In this document: piece after piece, positions 49,207 to 58,575 of the stretch
How the letters are laid out: each line of letters begins with the position of its first letter
Numbering within the stretch: position 1 is the stretch's first letter
Source: Amycolatopsis sp. DSM 110486
Lineage (GTDB): Bacteria > Actinomycetota > Actinomycetes > Mycobacteriales > Pseudonocardiaceae
Direction of reading: 5' to 3'
Assembly (NCBI RefSeq): GCF_019468465.1
Contig: NZ_CP080519.1
Span: forward strand, 10,223,001-10,287,000
DNA: 64,000 bases
Program-made: the position numbers and the translations under genes
Notes under the pieces: model-generated
Told to the model about the DNA's origin: nothing
What the model saw: only the letters and a program-made list of their open reading frames with translations
Database searches by the model: none

Positions 49207-51966
49207 GTGCTGCTGGGCCGGCACCGAGAGTGCGCAACGCTCGACAGGCTCGTCGGAGCCGTCCGGGCGGGGCAGGGCCGTGCACTGCTGCTGGTCGGCG
49301 AACCCGGTGCGGGCAAGACCGCGCTGCTGCGGTACGCCGCCGCTCACGCCGCGGAGTGCCGGGTGTTGCGCACGGCCGGCGTCGAGGCCGAGATGGAACT
49401 GCCGTTCGCCGGGCTGCACCAGCTGTGCGTGCCCCTGCTGGACAAGCTGGACACGCTGCCGGCACCGCAGCGTCAGGCGCTGAGCACTGCCTTCGGCCTG
49501 ACCGCGGGTTCGGCGCCGGACCGGCTCCTCGTCGGGCTGGCCGTGCTGGGCCTGCTGGCCGACGCCGGGGCCGAGCGTCCGCTGGTGTGCCTGATCGACG
49601 ACTTGCAGTGGCTCGATCACGCTTCAACTCATGCGTTGGCGATCGCGGCGCGCAGGCTGTTCGCCGAATCCGTGGGCTTGATCTTCGCGACGCGAGAACA
49701 GATGCCGGCTGCCGTGTTGATCGGCGTCACCGAGCTGCCGGTCCTGGGTCTGCCCGCCGGGGATGCCCGGGCCCTGTTGCGGACGGCGCTGCCGGGGCCG
49801 GTGGACGAGCGCGTGGTGGAACAGATCGTCGCGGACGCCGGGGGAAATCCGCTGGCGTTGCTGGAGTTGCCGCGGAGCATGCCGCCCTCGGAACTCGCCG
49901 GCGGATTCGGCCTGCCGGCCGCCCGGGATTCGCCGGGCCGGATCGAGGCGAGTTTCCAGGAGCGGGTCATGCGATTGCCGGAAGCGTCCCGGTGGCTTCT
50001 GCTGGTCGCGGCGGCCGACCCGCTCGGCGACGCGGTGCTGGTGTGGAGTGCCGCCGAACGGCTGGGTGTGGGGGTCGACGCGGCAGCCCCCGCGGTGTCG
50101 GCGGGCCTCGTCGAATTCGGCGCGCGGGTGGGGTTCCGGCACCCGCTCGTGCGCTCGGCGGTATACGACGGTGCCACGGAGCAGCAGCGGCAGCGTGCCC
50201 ACCGGGCGCTCGCGGAGTGCACGAACCCCGAGTCCGATCCGGACCGCAGGGCGTGGCACCGGGCCCGGGCCGTCGCCGGGCCGGACGAGGAGGTCGCGGC
50301 CGAGCTGACCCGGTCGGCGACCCGTGCGCAGGCCCGAGGCGGCCTTCCCGCCGCGGCGGCGTTCCTGGCTCGTGCCGTCGAGCTGACCCGCGACCCGGTG
50401 AGCCGGGCGGAGCGGGCGCTCACCGCCGCGCGGGCGGCGTTCGACGCGGGCGCGCCCGAGATGGCGCTCGGCCTGCTGTCGGTGGCACAGGCGGGCCGCT
50501 TCGACGACCTGCGCCACGCGAAGGTCAACCTGCTCAGAGCCGAGGTGGCGTTCGCGGTCAGCCGGGGTGCGGAGGCGCCCATGCTGCTGCTCAAGACCGC
50601 TCAGCAGCTGGAGTCGTTCGACACGCGCCTGGCCAGAGACACCTATTTGCAGGCCCTGTCGGCAGCGCGGTTCGCGCTCCACCTCGCGGTCGGCGGCAAC
50701 GTCGTGGAGGTGGCGGAAGCGGCCCGGCGCGCGCCCGCCCCGCCGGGCCCGCCCACCCCGGCGGACCTGCTCCTCGACGGCCTGGCCGCTCGCGACACCG
50801 GTGAGCTCGCGGCCGGCAGCGAACTGTTGAAACGGGCCCTGCGGGCGTTCTGCGACGAGGCCGACGCCGGCGTGGACGAGCTGAGCTGGCTCTGGCTGGC
50901 CGGCACTACCGCACCCGACCTGTGGGACTACCGGAGCTGGGAGCGGCTCGCGACGCACCACGTTGAGCGGGCCCGTGCGGCCGGGGCGCTCACCACGTTG
51001 CCGCTGGCCGTGACCTCGCGGGTGGCGGTGCACGTGGTCCTGGGCGAGCTGGCCGAGGCCGCCGCGCTGGTCGGTGAGATCGACGTGCTGGCCGAGGCGA
51101 TCGGCGTCGGCCTCGCGCCTTACGGAGCGGTCATGCTCGCCGCTTGGCAGGGCCGCGAGGAAGAGACTTCGGCGATGGTCGCCGCCACCCGCGGCGAGGT
51201 GCTGGCTCGCGGTGAGGGCGCCGGCGCGCAGATCTACGCGTGGGCGGAGGCGCTGCTGGGCAACAGCGTGGGCCGCTACGCCGACGCGGTGGCCGCAACC
51301 GACCTCGCGGGGCAGGAACAGCTGCTGGTCGGAGCCGGCCTGTGGATGTTGGCCGAACGCGTCGAAGCGACGGCCCGGAACGGGCAGCCGGATGAAGCCG
51401 CCCAGGCGTTCCGACGGCTTTCGGCGCACACCAGGGTCAGTGGCACCGAATGGGCACTCGGCATCGAGGCCCGCTGCCGGGCACTGGTCACCGAAGGCTC
51501 GGTCGCCGAGGACAACTACGTGGAGTCCGTCGAACGGCTCGGCCGGACGCGCGTGCGTGGCGAACTGGCCAGAGCCCACCTGCTGTACGGCGAGTGGCTG
51601 CGCCGCAACCGGCGGCGGCGGGCCGCGCGCGAGCAGCTGCGGACCGCACACCGCCTGTTCACGGAGATGGGGATGGCCGCGTTCGCGCGCCGGGCGGAGC
51701 GGGAGCTGCGTCCGGGCGGGGAACTGCCGCGCCGGCCCGCTGTCGAAGGAAGTTCCGAGCTCACCGCGCAAGAAGTGCAGATCGCCTGGCTGGTGCGGGA
51801 AGGACTGTCGAATGCCGAGATCGGGACACGGCTGTTCCTCAGTCCGCGCACGGTGGAATGGCACCTGGGCAAGGTCTTCGGCAAGCTCGGCGTCACGTCG
51901 CGCAAACAGCTGCGCACGTGGGCGAAGCCGGCCCACCCCGGGCCCGACCGAGGCCGACCGGGGTGA
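49207..51966 (+). CDS. Large ATP-binding LuxR-family regulator (LAL)
   Basis: A 919-residue LAL regulator. An AAA/STAND ATPase domain has Walker A GEPGAGKT (31-38) and Walker B PLVCLIDDLQWLD (near 118). A long helical TPR-like middle (about 330-830) follows. The C-terminal LuxR helix-turn-helix is near 850-910 (LTAQEVQIAWLVREGLSNAE, then LSPRTVEWHLGKVFGKLGV). GTG at 49207 is preferred because GGAGG lies seven bases upstream and the family starts at LLGRHRE; the frame is open to 49006. It runs 42 bp ahead of the molybdoenzyme operon, its probable target. Confidence 0.9.
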   Translation: MLLGRHRECATLDRLVGAVRAGQGRALLLVGEPGAGKTALLRYAAAHAAECRVLRTAGVEAEMELPFAGLHQLCVPLLDKLDTLPAPQRQALSTAFGLTAGSAPDRLLVGLAVLGLLADAGAERPLVCLIDDLQWLDHASTHALAIAARRLFAESVGLIFATREQMPAAVLIGVTELPVLGLPAGDARALLRTALPGPVDERVVEQIVADAGGNPLALLELPRSMPPSELAGGFGLPAARDSPGRIEASFQERVMRLPEASRWLLLVAAADPLGDAVLVWSAAERLGVGVDAAAPAVSAGLVEFGARVGFRHPLVRSAVYDGATEQQRQRAHRALAECTNPESDPDRRAWHRARAVAGPDEEVAAELTRSATRAQARGGLPAAAAFLARAVELTRDPVSRAERALTAARAAFDAGAPEMALGLLSVAQAGRFDDLRHAKVNLLRAEVAFAVSRGAEAPMLLLKTAQQLESFDTRLARDTYLQALSAARFALHLAVGGNVVEVAEAARRAPAPPGPPTPADLLLDGLAARDTGELAAGSELLKRALRAFCDEADAGVDELSWLWLAGTTAPDLWDYRSWERLATHHVERARAAGALTTLPLAVTSRVAVHVVLGELAEAAALVGEIDVLAEAIGVGLAPYGAVMLAAWQGREEETSAMVAATRGEVLARGEGAGAQIYAWAEALLGNSVGRYADAVAATDLAGQEQLLVGAGLWMLAERVEATARNGQPDEAAQAFRRLSAHTRVSGTEWALGIEARCRALVTEGSVAEDNYVESVERLGRTRVRGELARAHLLYGEWLRRNRRRRAAREQLRTAHRLFTEMGMAAFARRAERELRPGGELPRRPAVEGSSELTAQEVQIAWLVREGLSNAEIGTRLFLSPRTVEWHLGKVFGKLGVTSRKQLRTWAKPAHPGPDRGRPG

Positions 51967-52008
51967 CTCCCGGGTCCGGCGACGGCCGCCGCGGCCCACT
52001 CTGAACGG

Positions 52009-52545
52009 ATGACCTCTACGCCCAAGCTGAGCACGGCGTCGCGGACTCTCGCCCCAGGCGCCACCGAGACCACCACGGCACTCGTCGTGAACGGAGAACC
52101 GAGGGTGGTGGTCGCCGACTCGCGCGTCACGCTGCTCGACGCTCTGCGTGACCGGCTGGACCTCACGGGCACGAAGAAGGGCTGTGACCAGGGCGCGTGT
52201 GGCGCGTGCACGGTGCTCGCCGACGGGCACCGGGTGCTTTCGTGCCTGACGCTCGTCGCCCAATGCGAAGGCCGTGAGGTGACCACCATCGAGGGGCTCT
52301 CCCGCGACGGGCGCGCGCACCCGATGCAGGATGCGTTCGTCCGGCACGACGCATTCCAGTGCGGCTACTGCACACCCGGCCAGATCATGTCGGCCGTGGC
52401 ACTGCTGGCCGAAGGCCGCGCGAAGACCGACGAGGACATCCGCGAGTTCATGAGCGGGAACCTCTGCCGCTGCGCCGCATACCCCAACATCGTGGCCGCG
52501 ATCCGGGAAGTGGCGGACATCGGAGGTACCGATGCGCGCGTTTGA
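52009..52545 (+). CDS. Molybdoenzyme 2Fe-2S subunit (xanthine dehydrogenase/YagT-like)
   Basis: A 178-residue subunit with two [2Fe-2S] domains: ferredoxin-like CDQGACGACTVLADGHRVLS plus its fourth Cys, then the helical domain with CGYCTPG and CRC. It passes electrons from the molybdenum site to FAD. A non-conserved N-terminal extension of about 25 residues lacks a clear Tat RR motif. The next gene starts 14 bases before its stop. Confidence 0.92.
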   Translation: MTSTPKLSTASRTLAPGATETTTALVVNGEPRVVVADSRVTLLDALRDRLDLTGTKKGCDQGACGACTVLADGHRVLSCLTLVAQCEGREVTTIEGLSRDGRAHPMQDAFVRHDAFQCGYCTPGQIMSAVALLAEGRAKTDEDIREFMSGNLCRCAAYPNIVAAIREVADIGGTDARV

Positions 52546-53518
52546 GTACGTCCGGACGTCCGAGGTAGGCGACGCGCTGGCGGCATCGGAGCGCGCCGGC
52601 GCCGCCTACCTCGCCGGAGGCACCACCCAGGTCGACCTGATGAAAGACGGAGTCCTCGCACCCGATCGACTGGTCGACATCACCCGGCTGCCGCTGCGCG
52701 GGGTCCTCGGCACCGGGCACTCGCTGCACGTCGGCGCACTGACCACAATGGAGGAGCTGGCCGCGGATCCGCTCGTCACGCACCGGCTGCCCGTGGTGCG
52801 CGAGGCGCTCCTGCTCGGAGCCTCCGTGCAGCTGCGGAACATGGCCACGATCGGCGGCAACCTCCTGCAGCGCACGCGCTGCCGCTACTTCCGCGACCCG
52901 GCGGTCGCCGCCTGCAACAAGCGTGCGCCGGGCTCCGGCTGCGCCGCCGTCGCCGGACCCGCCCGGATGCACGCCATCCTCGGCGTCAGCGAGCGGTGCA
53001 TCGCCCTGCACGCGTCCGACCTCGCCGTGGCCCTGGTGGCGCTGGACGCCGTGGTGCACCTTGAGAGCGCCCGGGGAACGCGGACCGTGCCGCTTACGGA
53101 GTTCTACCTGGAGGCGGGCACGACGCCGAGCTCCGAAACCGTGCTGGCACACGGTGAGCTGATCACGGAGGTCGAGATCCCGCTGTTGCCGGAGACCATG
53201 CGCTCGGGCTACCTGAAGGTCCGGGACCGGGTGTCGTACGAGTTCGCCCTGGTCTCGGTGGCGGCAGCTCTCGAGATCGAGGACGGAGTCGTGAGCAAGG
53301 CGAGGATCGGCCTCGGCGGCGTCGGTTCGAAGCCCTGGCGGGCCCTGGCGGCCGAGGAGGTGCTGCGAGGCGCGCCGGCGACCGAGGCGAGCTACCGCGA
53401 GGCCGCGGACGCCGCGGTCACCGGGGCGTGGACCGTGCCGGGCACCGCGTTCAAGGTCGAGCTGGCCGAGCGGGCTCTGGTCCGGCAGCTCCAGACGGTA
53501 TCGGAGATGTCCCGATGA
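52532..53518 (+). CDS. Molybdoenzyme FAD-binding subunit (YagS-like)
   Basis: A 328-residue FAD subunit: AAYLAGGTTQVDLMKDGVLA and SVQLRNMATIGGNLLQRTRC are the FAD-binding motifs of the CoxM/YagS family. An insertion with three Cys after the FAD motif (TRCRYFRDPAVAACNKRAPG then SGC) matches the extra [4Fe-4S] loop of YagS. It overlaps both neighbours, so subunits are made together. Confidence 0.9.
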   Translation: MRAFEYVRTSEVGDALAASERAGAAYLAGGTTQVDLMKDGVLAPDRLVDITRLPLRGVLGTGHSLHVGALTTMEELAADPLVTHRLPVVREALLLGASVQLRNMATIGGNLLQRTRCRYFRDPAVAACNKRAPGSGCAAVAGPARMHAILGVSERCIALHASDLAVALVALDAVVHLESARGTRTVPLTEFYLEAGTTPSSETVLAHGELITEVEIPLLPETMRSGYLKVRDRVSYEFALVSVAAALEIEDGVVSKARIGLGGVGSKPWRALAAEEVLRGAPATEASYREAADAAVTGAWTVPGTAFKVELAERALVRQLQTVSEMSR

Positions 53519-55722
53519 CCACCTTCCAGGCGCTGCCGTTCATCGGCGCCGGGCTCAACCGGGTCGACGGACCCCGCAAAGTCAGCGGTCAGGCGCCCTA
53601 CTCGTCGGACTTCAGCGCGCCCGGACAAGTGCACGCCGTCCTCGTACGGAGCACCATCGCGGCGGGCCGGATCACCGCGATCGACGCGGCCACCGCCGAA
53701 GCGGCACCCGGAGCGGTGAAGGTGTTCAGCCATCTGAACGCACCCTCGCTGGCGCGGGGGCCGATGACCCCACTGGGCTCGTCGCCGCCGGCTCCGCTGC
53801 AGGACGACCGCGTGCTGCACCACGGGCAGCACGTCGCGCTGGTCGTCGCGGAGACCCGCGAACAGGCCGATGCGGCCGCGGCCCTGGTGCGCGTCGAGTA
53901 CGCGGCCGCCGAACCGGTCCTCGACCCGGAAGATCCTCGTGCGGTCATCGTCGACAACCCGTGGGGCCTGGACCGCGAGCGAGGTGACCTCGCGGCGGGT
54001 CTGGCCGCGGCGCACGTGACGGTCGAGGCCGAATACGCCACGTCGGACAACACCAACAACCCGCTGGGCCTGTTCGCCACGCTCGCCGAGTGGGAAGGCG
54101 ATCGGCTCACGGTGCACGACTCGACGCAGTGGCCGTCGATGGTGCAGGAGACGCTCGCGGTGGTCTTCGGCCTGCCCGAGGAGTCGGTGCGGGTGCTCAG
54201 CCCGTTTGTCGGCGGCGGATTCGGTGCCGGTCTGCGGGCGTGGCCGCACGTGATCCTCGCCGCGATGGCGGCACGTGAACTGGGCCGGCCGGTGAAGCTC
54301 GTACTGACCCGGCCGCAGATGTTCACTTCGGTCGGCCACCGGCCCAAAGGCGTCCAGCGGGTGCGGCTCGGCGCGAGCGCCGACGGCCGTCTGCTGGCGC
54401 TGGAGCACCGCAGCCGCTCGCTGCTGGCCGTCGAGGACGACGACTACGAACCCTTCGCAGCGGGCTCGGCCGTGGCCTACGCCTGCCCGAACGTCCGCAC
54501 GTGGGACCAGCAGGTGCGGGTGAACATCCCGGCGCCGGTGTCGATGCGGGCGCCGGCCGAGGCACAGGGGAACTTCGCGCTCGAATCCGCGATGGACGAA
54601 CTGGCGCTGGCACTCCGCATGGACCCGGTGGACCTGCGGCTGCGCAACTACGCCGACACGCATCCCGCGCTGGGCCTGCCGTGGTCGGGCAAGGCATTGC
54701 GGGAGTGCTGCACCGTGGGCGCCGAGCGGTTCGGATGGTCCCGGCGCCCGGCCGAGCCGCGCACCCTGCGCGACGGGCACTGGCTGGTCGGCCAGGGCAT
54801 GGCGGGCGTGAGCTACCCGTGGTACCAAGCGCCGTGCTCGGCACGAGCGACGGTGGCGGCCGACGGGCAGGCCACCGTCAGCAGCGCGGCCATCGACATC
54901 GGCACAGGTACCTACACGGTGATGACCCAGCTCTCGGCGGAGCTGCTCGGCTTACCACCGGAGCGAGTGCGTTTCGAGCTTGGCGACTCGGACCTGCCGA
55001 AGGCACCCCAGGCGGGCGGGTCCGGCCTCACCGGCGCGCTCGGCTCGGCCGTCCACGACGCATGTGCGCGGTTGCTCGGCGCGCTGCTCGACCTCGTGCG
55101 CGACGACGCCCGATCGCCATTGCGCGGCAGTGACCCCGCGGACGTGGTCGCCGCCGGCGGACGGCTCCGGCGGCGCGACGAGCCGGAGCGCGCCGAAACC
55201 TACACCGCCATCCTGGCCCGCCACGGACTGCCGGACCTCTCCGCCGAAGGGAGCAGCACCCCGGCCGATCCCCGTGACCTCGGCATGGCACCCGCGGGCG
55301 CGTTCGGAGCGCACTTCGCCGAGGTCCGGGTCGACGAGGACCTCGGCCTGGTCCGCGTGACGCGCGTGGTGTCGGTGATCGACGGTGGCCGCATTCTCAA
55401 CGAGAAGACGTCCACCAGCCAGATCATCGGCGGCGTGATCGGCGGCATCGGCATGGCGCTGTTCGAGGACACGGTCACCGACCCGACCACCGGCCGCATC
55501 ACGAACGCGACCTTCGGCGACTACCTCGTCCCCGTGCACGCGGACATCCCCGACATCGACGTCACCTTCGTCGGCGAGCCCGACCGCATGAACCCGATCG
55601 GGACCAAAGGGGTCGGCGAGGTCGGCTTGGTGGGCGTGGCTGCCGCGGTCGCCAACGCGGTGCACCACGCAACCGGGGTACGAGTGCGGTCCCTGCCGAT
55701 CACCCTGGACGCACTGCTGTGA
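53515..55722 (+). CDS. Molybdoenzyme large subunit (aldehyde/xanthine dehydrogenase family, YagR-like)
   Basis: A 735-residue molybdopterin-binding subunit. GAGLNRVDGPRKVSGQAPYS opens domain 1, SPFVGGGFGAGLRAWPHVIL and SMRAPAEAQGNFALESAMDE are pterin/substrate motifs, and TKGVGEVGLVGVAAAVANAV carries the catalytic Glu. Order and lengths (178/328/735) match YagTSR aldehyde oxidoreductases. ATG at 53515 overlaps the FAD-subunit stop as ATGA. Substrate may be an aldehyde or N-heterocycle; no maturation factor gene is adjacent. Confidence 0.92.
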   Translation: MTTFQALPFIGAGLNRVDGPRKVSGQAPYSSDFSAPGQVHAVLVRSTIAAGRITAIDAATAEAAPGAVKVFSHLNAPSLARGPMTPLGSSPPAPLQDDRVLHHGQHVALVVAETREQADAAAALVRVEYAAAEPVLDPEDPRAVIVDNPWGLDRERGDLAAGLAAAHVTVEAEYATSDNTNNPLGLFATLAEWEGDRLTVHDSTQWPSMVQETLAVVFGLPEESVRVLSPFVGGGFGAGLRAWPHVILAAMAARELGRPVKLVLTRPQMFTSVGHRPKGVQRVRLGASADGRLLALEHRSRSLLAVEDDDYEPFAAGSAVAYACPNVRTWDQQVRVNIPAPVSMRAPAEAQGNFALESAMDELALALRMDPVDLRLRNYADTHPALGLPWSGKALRECCTVGAERFGWSRRPAEPRTLRDGHWLVGQGMAGVSYPWYQAPCSARATVAADGQATVSSAAIDIGTGTYTVMTQLSAELLGLPPERVRFELGDSDLPKAPQAGGSGLTGALGSAVHDACARLLGALLDLVRDDARSPLRGSDPADVVAAGGRLRRRDEPERAETYTAILARHGLPDLSAEGSSTPADPRDLGMAPAGAFGAHFAEVRVDEDLGLVRVTRVVSVIDGGRILNEKTSTSQIIGGVIGGIGMALFEDTVTDPTTGRITNATFGDYLVPVHADIPDIDVTFVGEPDRMNPIGTKGVGEVGLVGVAAAVANAVHHATGVRVRSLPITLDALL

Positions 55723-55920
55723 CACAACGGGGGTGGGCCTCCCCTATCGGGATGCTCACCCTCGGCTCAGGCTGGGTGGATCGTGGAACCGGCCGGCCGT
55801 GGTGGGCATCGGCGACCAGCTTCACTGTCCTGCTCGACCGGCTGCTCAGCGGCCGGCGTACAGCGGTGCACCGTCACCCTGATTGAAGTACCGACCGAGC
55901 GATGCCACCGACTCGGCTCG

Positions 55921-55955
55921 GTCTGCGCCTCGAACGCACCGATCGAGGCGCAGAC
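55921..55955. terminator. Bidirectional terminator
   Basis: GTCTGCGCCTCGA (55921-55933) pairs perfectly with TCGAGGCGCAGAC (55943-55955) around a 9-base loop, between the convergent molybdoenzyme operon and membrane-protein gene. Confidence 0.75.
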
Positions 55956-56005
55956 GACGCTCGCGCGTGTAGTCCTCGGCCCGACGGAGCCCGCGTTGGT
56001 TCCCC

Positions 56006-57199
56006 TCAGCGGACGAATCCGGGAAGCAACCCGAGCGCAGGGACCACCGCTGCCGTGCACACCGTCATGGACACGACGTTGCCCACGAAGGGGTGGAACG
56101 CGTCCGGGAGCCTTCGTGAGGTGTACGCGGCGAGGGGCGGAGCGAGGATCGCGCCCAGGACGGCGCCGCCCACGATGGTCGGGACGGTGGGGCCGTAGGT
56201 GAGCACTACGGCGGGTGCGACGGAGACCAGGGGGACAAAAGTCGGGTACCAGCCGTGTCGGGCCCACTGGCGGCGGTAGAGCAGGACGCCGAGCGTCGAG
56301 GTCAGGACCTGGGTGGTGAGCAGTGCCGGGAGCAGCGCGGTGCCGTGCGCCGGGGTCAGCGGGTTGAGCAGGTACGTGAGCAGCGTGCCGACGAGCAGGC
56401 CGGCCGAGCTGATTTCGTTGCCGTGGAACGGTGCTTCGGTGAAGTCGGCAAGTACGCGGCGGACGACCCACGCAGGTCCTTGGCGTGACGGATCGACCGG
56501 ATCGGGTGCCGGTGTCGGCAGCTGTGGGAACCACGGCAGTATCCGGCACAGCGGGAACGCGAGCAGCGCACTGAGCCACATCCCACTGGCGGTGCCGATC
56601 GAGGTGGGCAGCCCCAGTGGGTAGCACACGAACTGGACCAGTCCGATCGCGATCGGCGTCGTCAGCATGACACCGAGGACCGCGCCGGTGAGGGCCACCC
56701 GCCAGCCCGGCCCGTAGATCAGCACGACCGCGGGCGGGATCGACACGAACGCGACGAACGTCGGCTGCCACGCGCCCGTGGCGGGGATCGTCCAGCCCCA
56801 CGCGAGGTTCGACAGCAGCAGCCCGAGCAGCGCCGATCCGGTGAGCCACGGCCACAACCCGGTGCCGGCAGCGATCGGGAACCCGGCCCAGCGGCGCCGC
56901 CGGGTCGCCGCGACGTGGGCGATCCAGCCGCCGGCGAGCAGGCCGAGCCCGCCGAGATCGGTTTTGAACGACTGCGCCTCGGTCGTGTCGCCGAGGCACC
57001 AGCGCAGGAACGGGGGAATCCGGGCGTACGCCTGCTCCTGCCACACGTCGTAGCCGGGAAGCACGTGCGGCAGCGAGCTACCGGCCGCCGAGAGCAGGTG
57101 AGCGAGGCCGGCGGTCACGGCCACGAGCGCACCGCCGGCGAGCCAGCGGCCCAGCGCGCCGGGAGCGCGCCCGACGGGCGGTGCGGGGAGCGTGGTCAT
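56006..57199 (-). CDS. Membrane protein with internal duplication, function unknown
   Basis: A 397-residue protein with about eight to ten spans and no family I recognise. Two halves repeat: WQPTFVAFVSIPPAVVLIYG followed by PGWRVALTGAVLG (about 165-200), and WYPTFVPLVSVAPAVVLTYG followed by TIVGGAVLG (about 315-350). Each repeat ends in a second P-rich span. Between the halves lies a charged loop, PAPDPVDPSRQGPAWVVRRV. This symmetry is typical of small-molecule transporters. ATG at 57199; convergent with the molybdoenzyme operon and divergent from the DJ-1/AraC regulator. Confidence 0.78.
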   Translation of the reverse strand: MTTLPAPPVGRAPGALGRWLAGGALVAVTAGLAHLLSAAGSSLPHVLPGYDVWQEQAYARIPPFLRWCLGDTTEAQSFKTDLGGLGLLAGGWIAHVAATRRRRWAGFPIAAGTGLWPWLTGSALLGLLLSNLAWGWTIPATGAWQPTFVAFVSIPPAVVLIYGPGWRVALTGAVLGVMLTTPIAIGLVQFVCYPLGLPTSIGTASGMWLSALLAFPLCRILPWFPQLPTPAPDPVDPSRQGPAWVVRRVLADFTEAPFHGNEISSAGLLVGTLLTYLLNPLTPAHGTALLPALLTTQVLTSTLGVLLYRRQWARHGWYPTFVPLVSVAPAVVLTYGPTVPTIVGGAVLGAILAPPLAAYTSRRLPDAFHPFVGNVVSMTVCTAAVVPALGLLPGFVR

Positions 57200-57600
57200 G
57201 TCGCCGGTGATCGGCGAACGGCCGAGAAACGTGGCACCGCTTTCCTTATCGACCCGGTTCGTTCCCCCACGCTGATCTGCCCGACCCGAAGTCGGCGTGA
57301 AACCGGATCAACCTGGTTTCGCGTGATTCCGGTGTCTGTCCTTCGCGTTGTCGTCGACGAGTTTCCTGCTGGTTCGACGAGGGGGTCGGCCGACCGAGCA
57401 GGAAGCGTTGCCCTACCACGACTTCCGGGCGGACTCTGTCAGTCTGCCGGCAGTGGTGAGCTGTGCTGCAGAGCGAAAACCGACCGGGTTCCCACAGATC
57501 CGGACATCGGTTCGGCATGGGGAGCCAGGGATGCAACGCTTCGGACAACCCGGCGCTTCGGCAACCGCGCGCCGGGTTCGACGATTGCGAGGTCAGGTCA
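57200..57600. other. Divergent regulatory region of the DJ-1/AraC cluster
   Basis: About 400 bp between two divergent genes. It contains the 17-bp motif TCCCACAGATCCGGACA at 57490-57506, which recurs exactly (inverted) at 59499-59515, and the short palindrome CTGCCGGCAG at 57446-57455. No other feature is evident. Confidence 0.6.
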
Positions 57601-58563
57601 GTGCCCAGCTCGAGGAACGTGGTGTTCGTCATCTTCGACGGGGTGAAAAGCCTGGACGTGGCCGGGCCGGCAGAGGTCTTCGCCGAAGCGAACCTCTTCG
57701 GGGCGGACTACTCGCTGTCCTATGTGTCACCTTCGGGTGAGGCCGTGGCCACCTCGACCGGGTCGACCATGCCCGTCGACGGTCCCGCCGCCAGCGTGGC
57801 GCGCGCGGACACCGTCGTGGTCTGCGGCGGCGATGTCCTTGTCGGCGCCCCCATCGATCCCGAGCTCGTGGCTGCCATCCGGGTGCTTCGCGAGCGGACC
57901 CGCCGGCTCGTCTCCATTTGCACGGGATCCTTCGCCCTGGCCACCGCGGGCGCGTTGTCCGGGCGTCGGGCAACCACACATTGGCGCCACGCGCAGCTTT
58001 TCGCTCGTGCGTTCCCGGACGTCGACGTCCTCCCGGATGCTCTCTTCGTCGAGGACCGAGGTGTGTTCACGTCGGCGGGGGTGTCCGCCGGGATCGACCT
58101 CGCCCTGGCCTTGGTCGAGGCCGACAACGGCCCTGACCTCGCGCGTGCCGTTGCTCGAAACCTTGTCGTTTTCATGCAACGCCCCGGTGGCCAGTCGCAG
58201 TTCTCTGCCCCTCTGGAGATCAAGCCCGCGCGGACGCCGACGCTGCGAGACGTCGTCGATCTCATTTCCGCGGACCCCGGCCTGGATCACAGCGCCGGCC
58301 GGCTCGCCGACCGGGTCGGGGTGAGCGCTCGGCACCTCATCCGGCTCTTCCAGGCGGAGTTCGACATGACGCCCGCGAGATATGTCGAGAAAGTCAGGCT
58401 TGATCACGCGAAGTCGCTGCTGGATTCAGGACACAACGTCGAAGAGGCGGCGGCGGGCGCGGGATTCGGGAGCCCGGAGACGATGCGCCGCACCTTTGTG
58501 GCTCGATTGGGGCTCTCGCCGAGTCAGTATCGCGACCGGTTCAAGAGCACGGGCAGGCCATAG
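57601..58563 (+). CDS. GlxA-like regulator: DJ-1/PfpI domain plus AraC helix-turn-helix
   Basis: A 320-residue regulator. The N-terminal DJ-1/PfpI-like domain (about 5-170) opens RNVVFVIFDGVKSLDVAGPA and keeps a Cys at the nucleophile elbow (SICTGSFALATAGALSGRRA). The C-terminal AraC domain (about 215-315) has both helix-turn-helices: LADRVGVSARHLIRLFQAEF and AAAGAGFGSPETMRRTFVAR. Family members sense small nitrogen compounds such as arginine, carnitine or glycine betaine. GTG at 57601 follows GAGG and matches the family start; the frame stays open to 57463. It probably acts at the 17-bp motif upstream of itself and of the M24 gene. Confidence 0.88.
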   Translation: MPSSRNVVFVIFDGVKSLDVAGPAEVFAEANLFGADYSLSYVSPSGEAVATSTGSTMPVDGPAASVARADTVVVCGGDVLVGAPIDPELVAAIRVLRERTRRLVSICTGSFALATAGALSGRRATTHWRHAQLFARAFPDVDVLPDALFVEDRGVFTSAGVSAGIDLALALVEADNGPDLARAVARNLVVFMQRPGGQSQFSAPLEIKPARTPTLRDVVDLISADPGLDHSAGRLADRVGVSARHLIRLFQAEFDMTPARYVEKVRLDHAKSLLDSGHNVEEAAAGAGFGSPETMRRTFVARLGLSPSQYRDRFKSTGRP

Positions 58564-58575
58564 AATTCGTGCCGG

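Noticed and set aside
49624..52347. A 907-codon open frame on the minus strand
   Set aside because: It is a mirror of the LuxR-type regulator and the 2Fe-2S subunit, with Arg/Gly/Pro-rich low-information sequence and no ribosome site.
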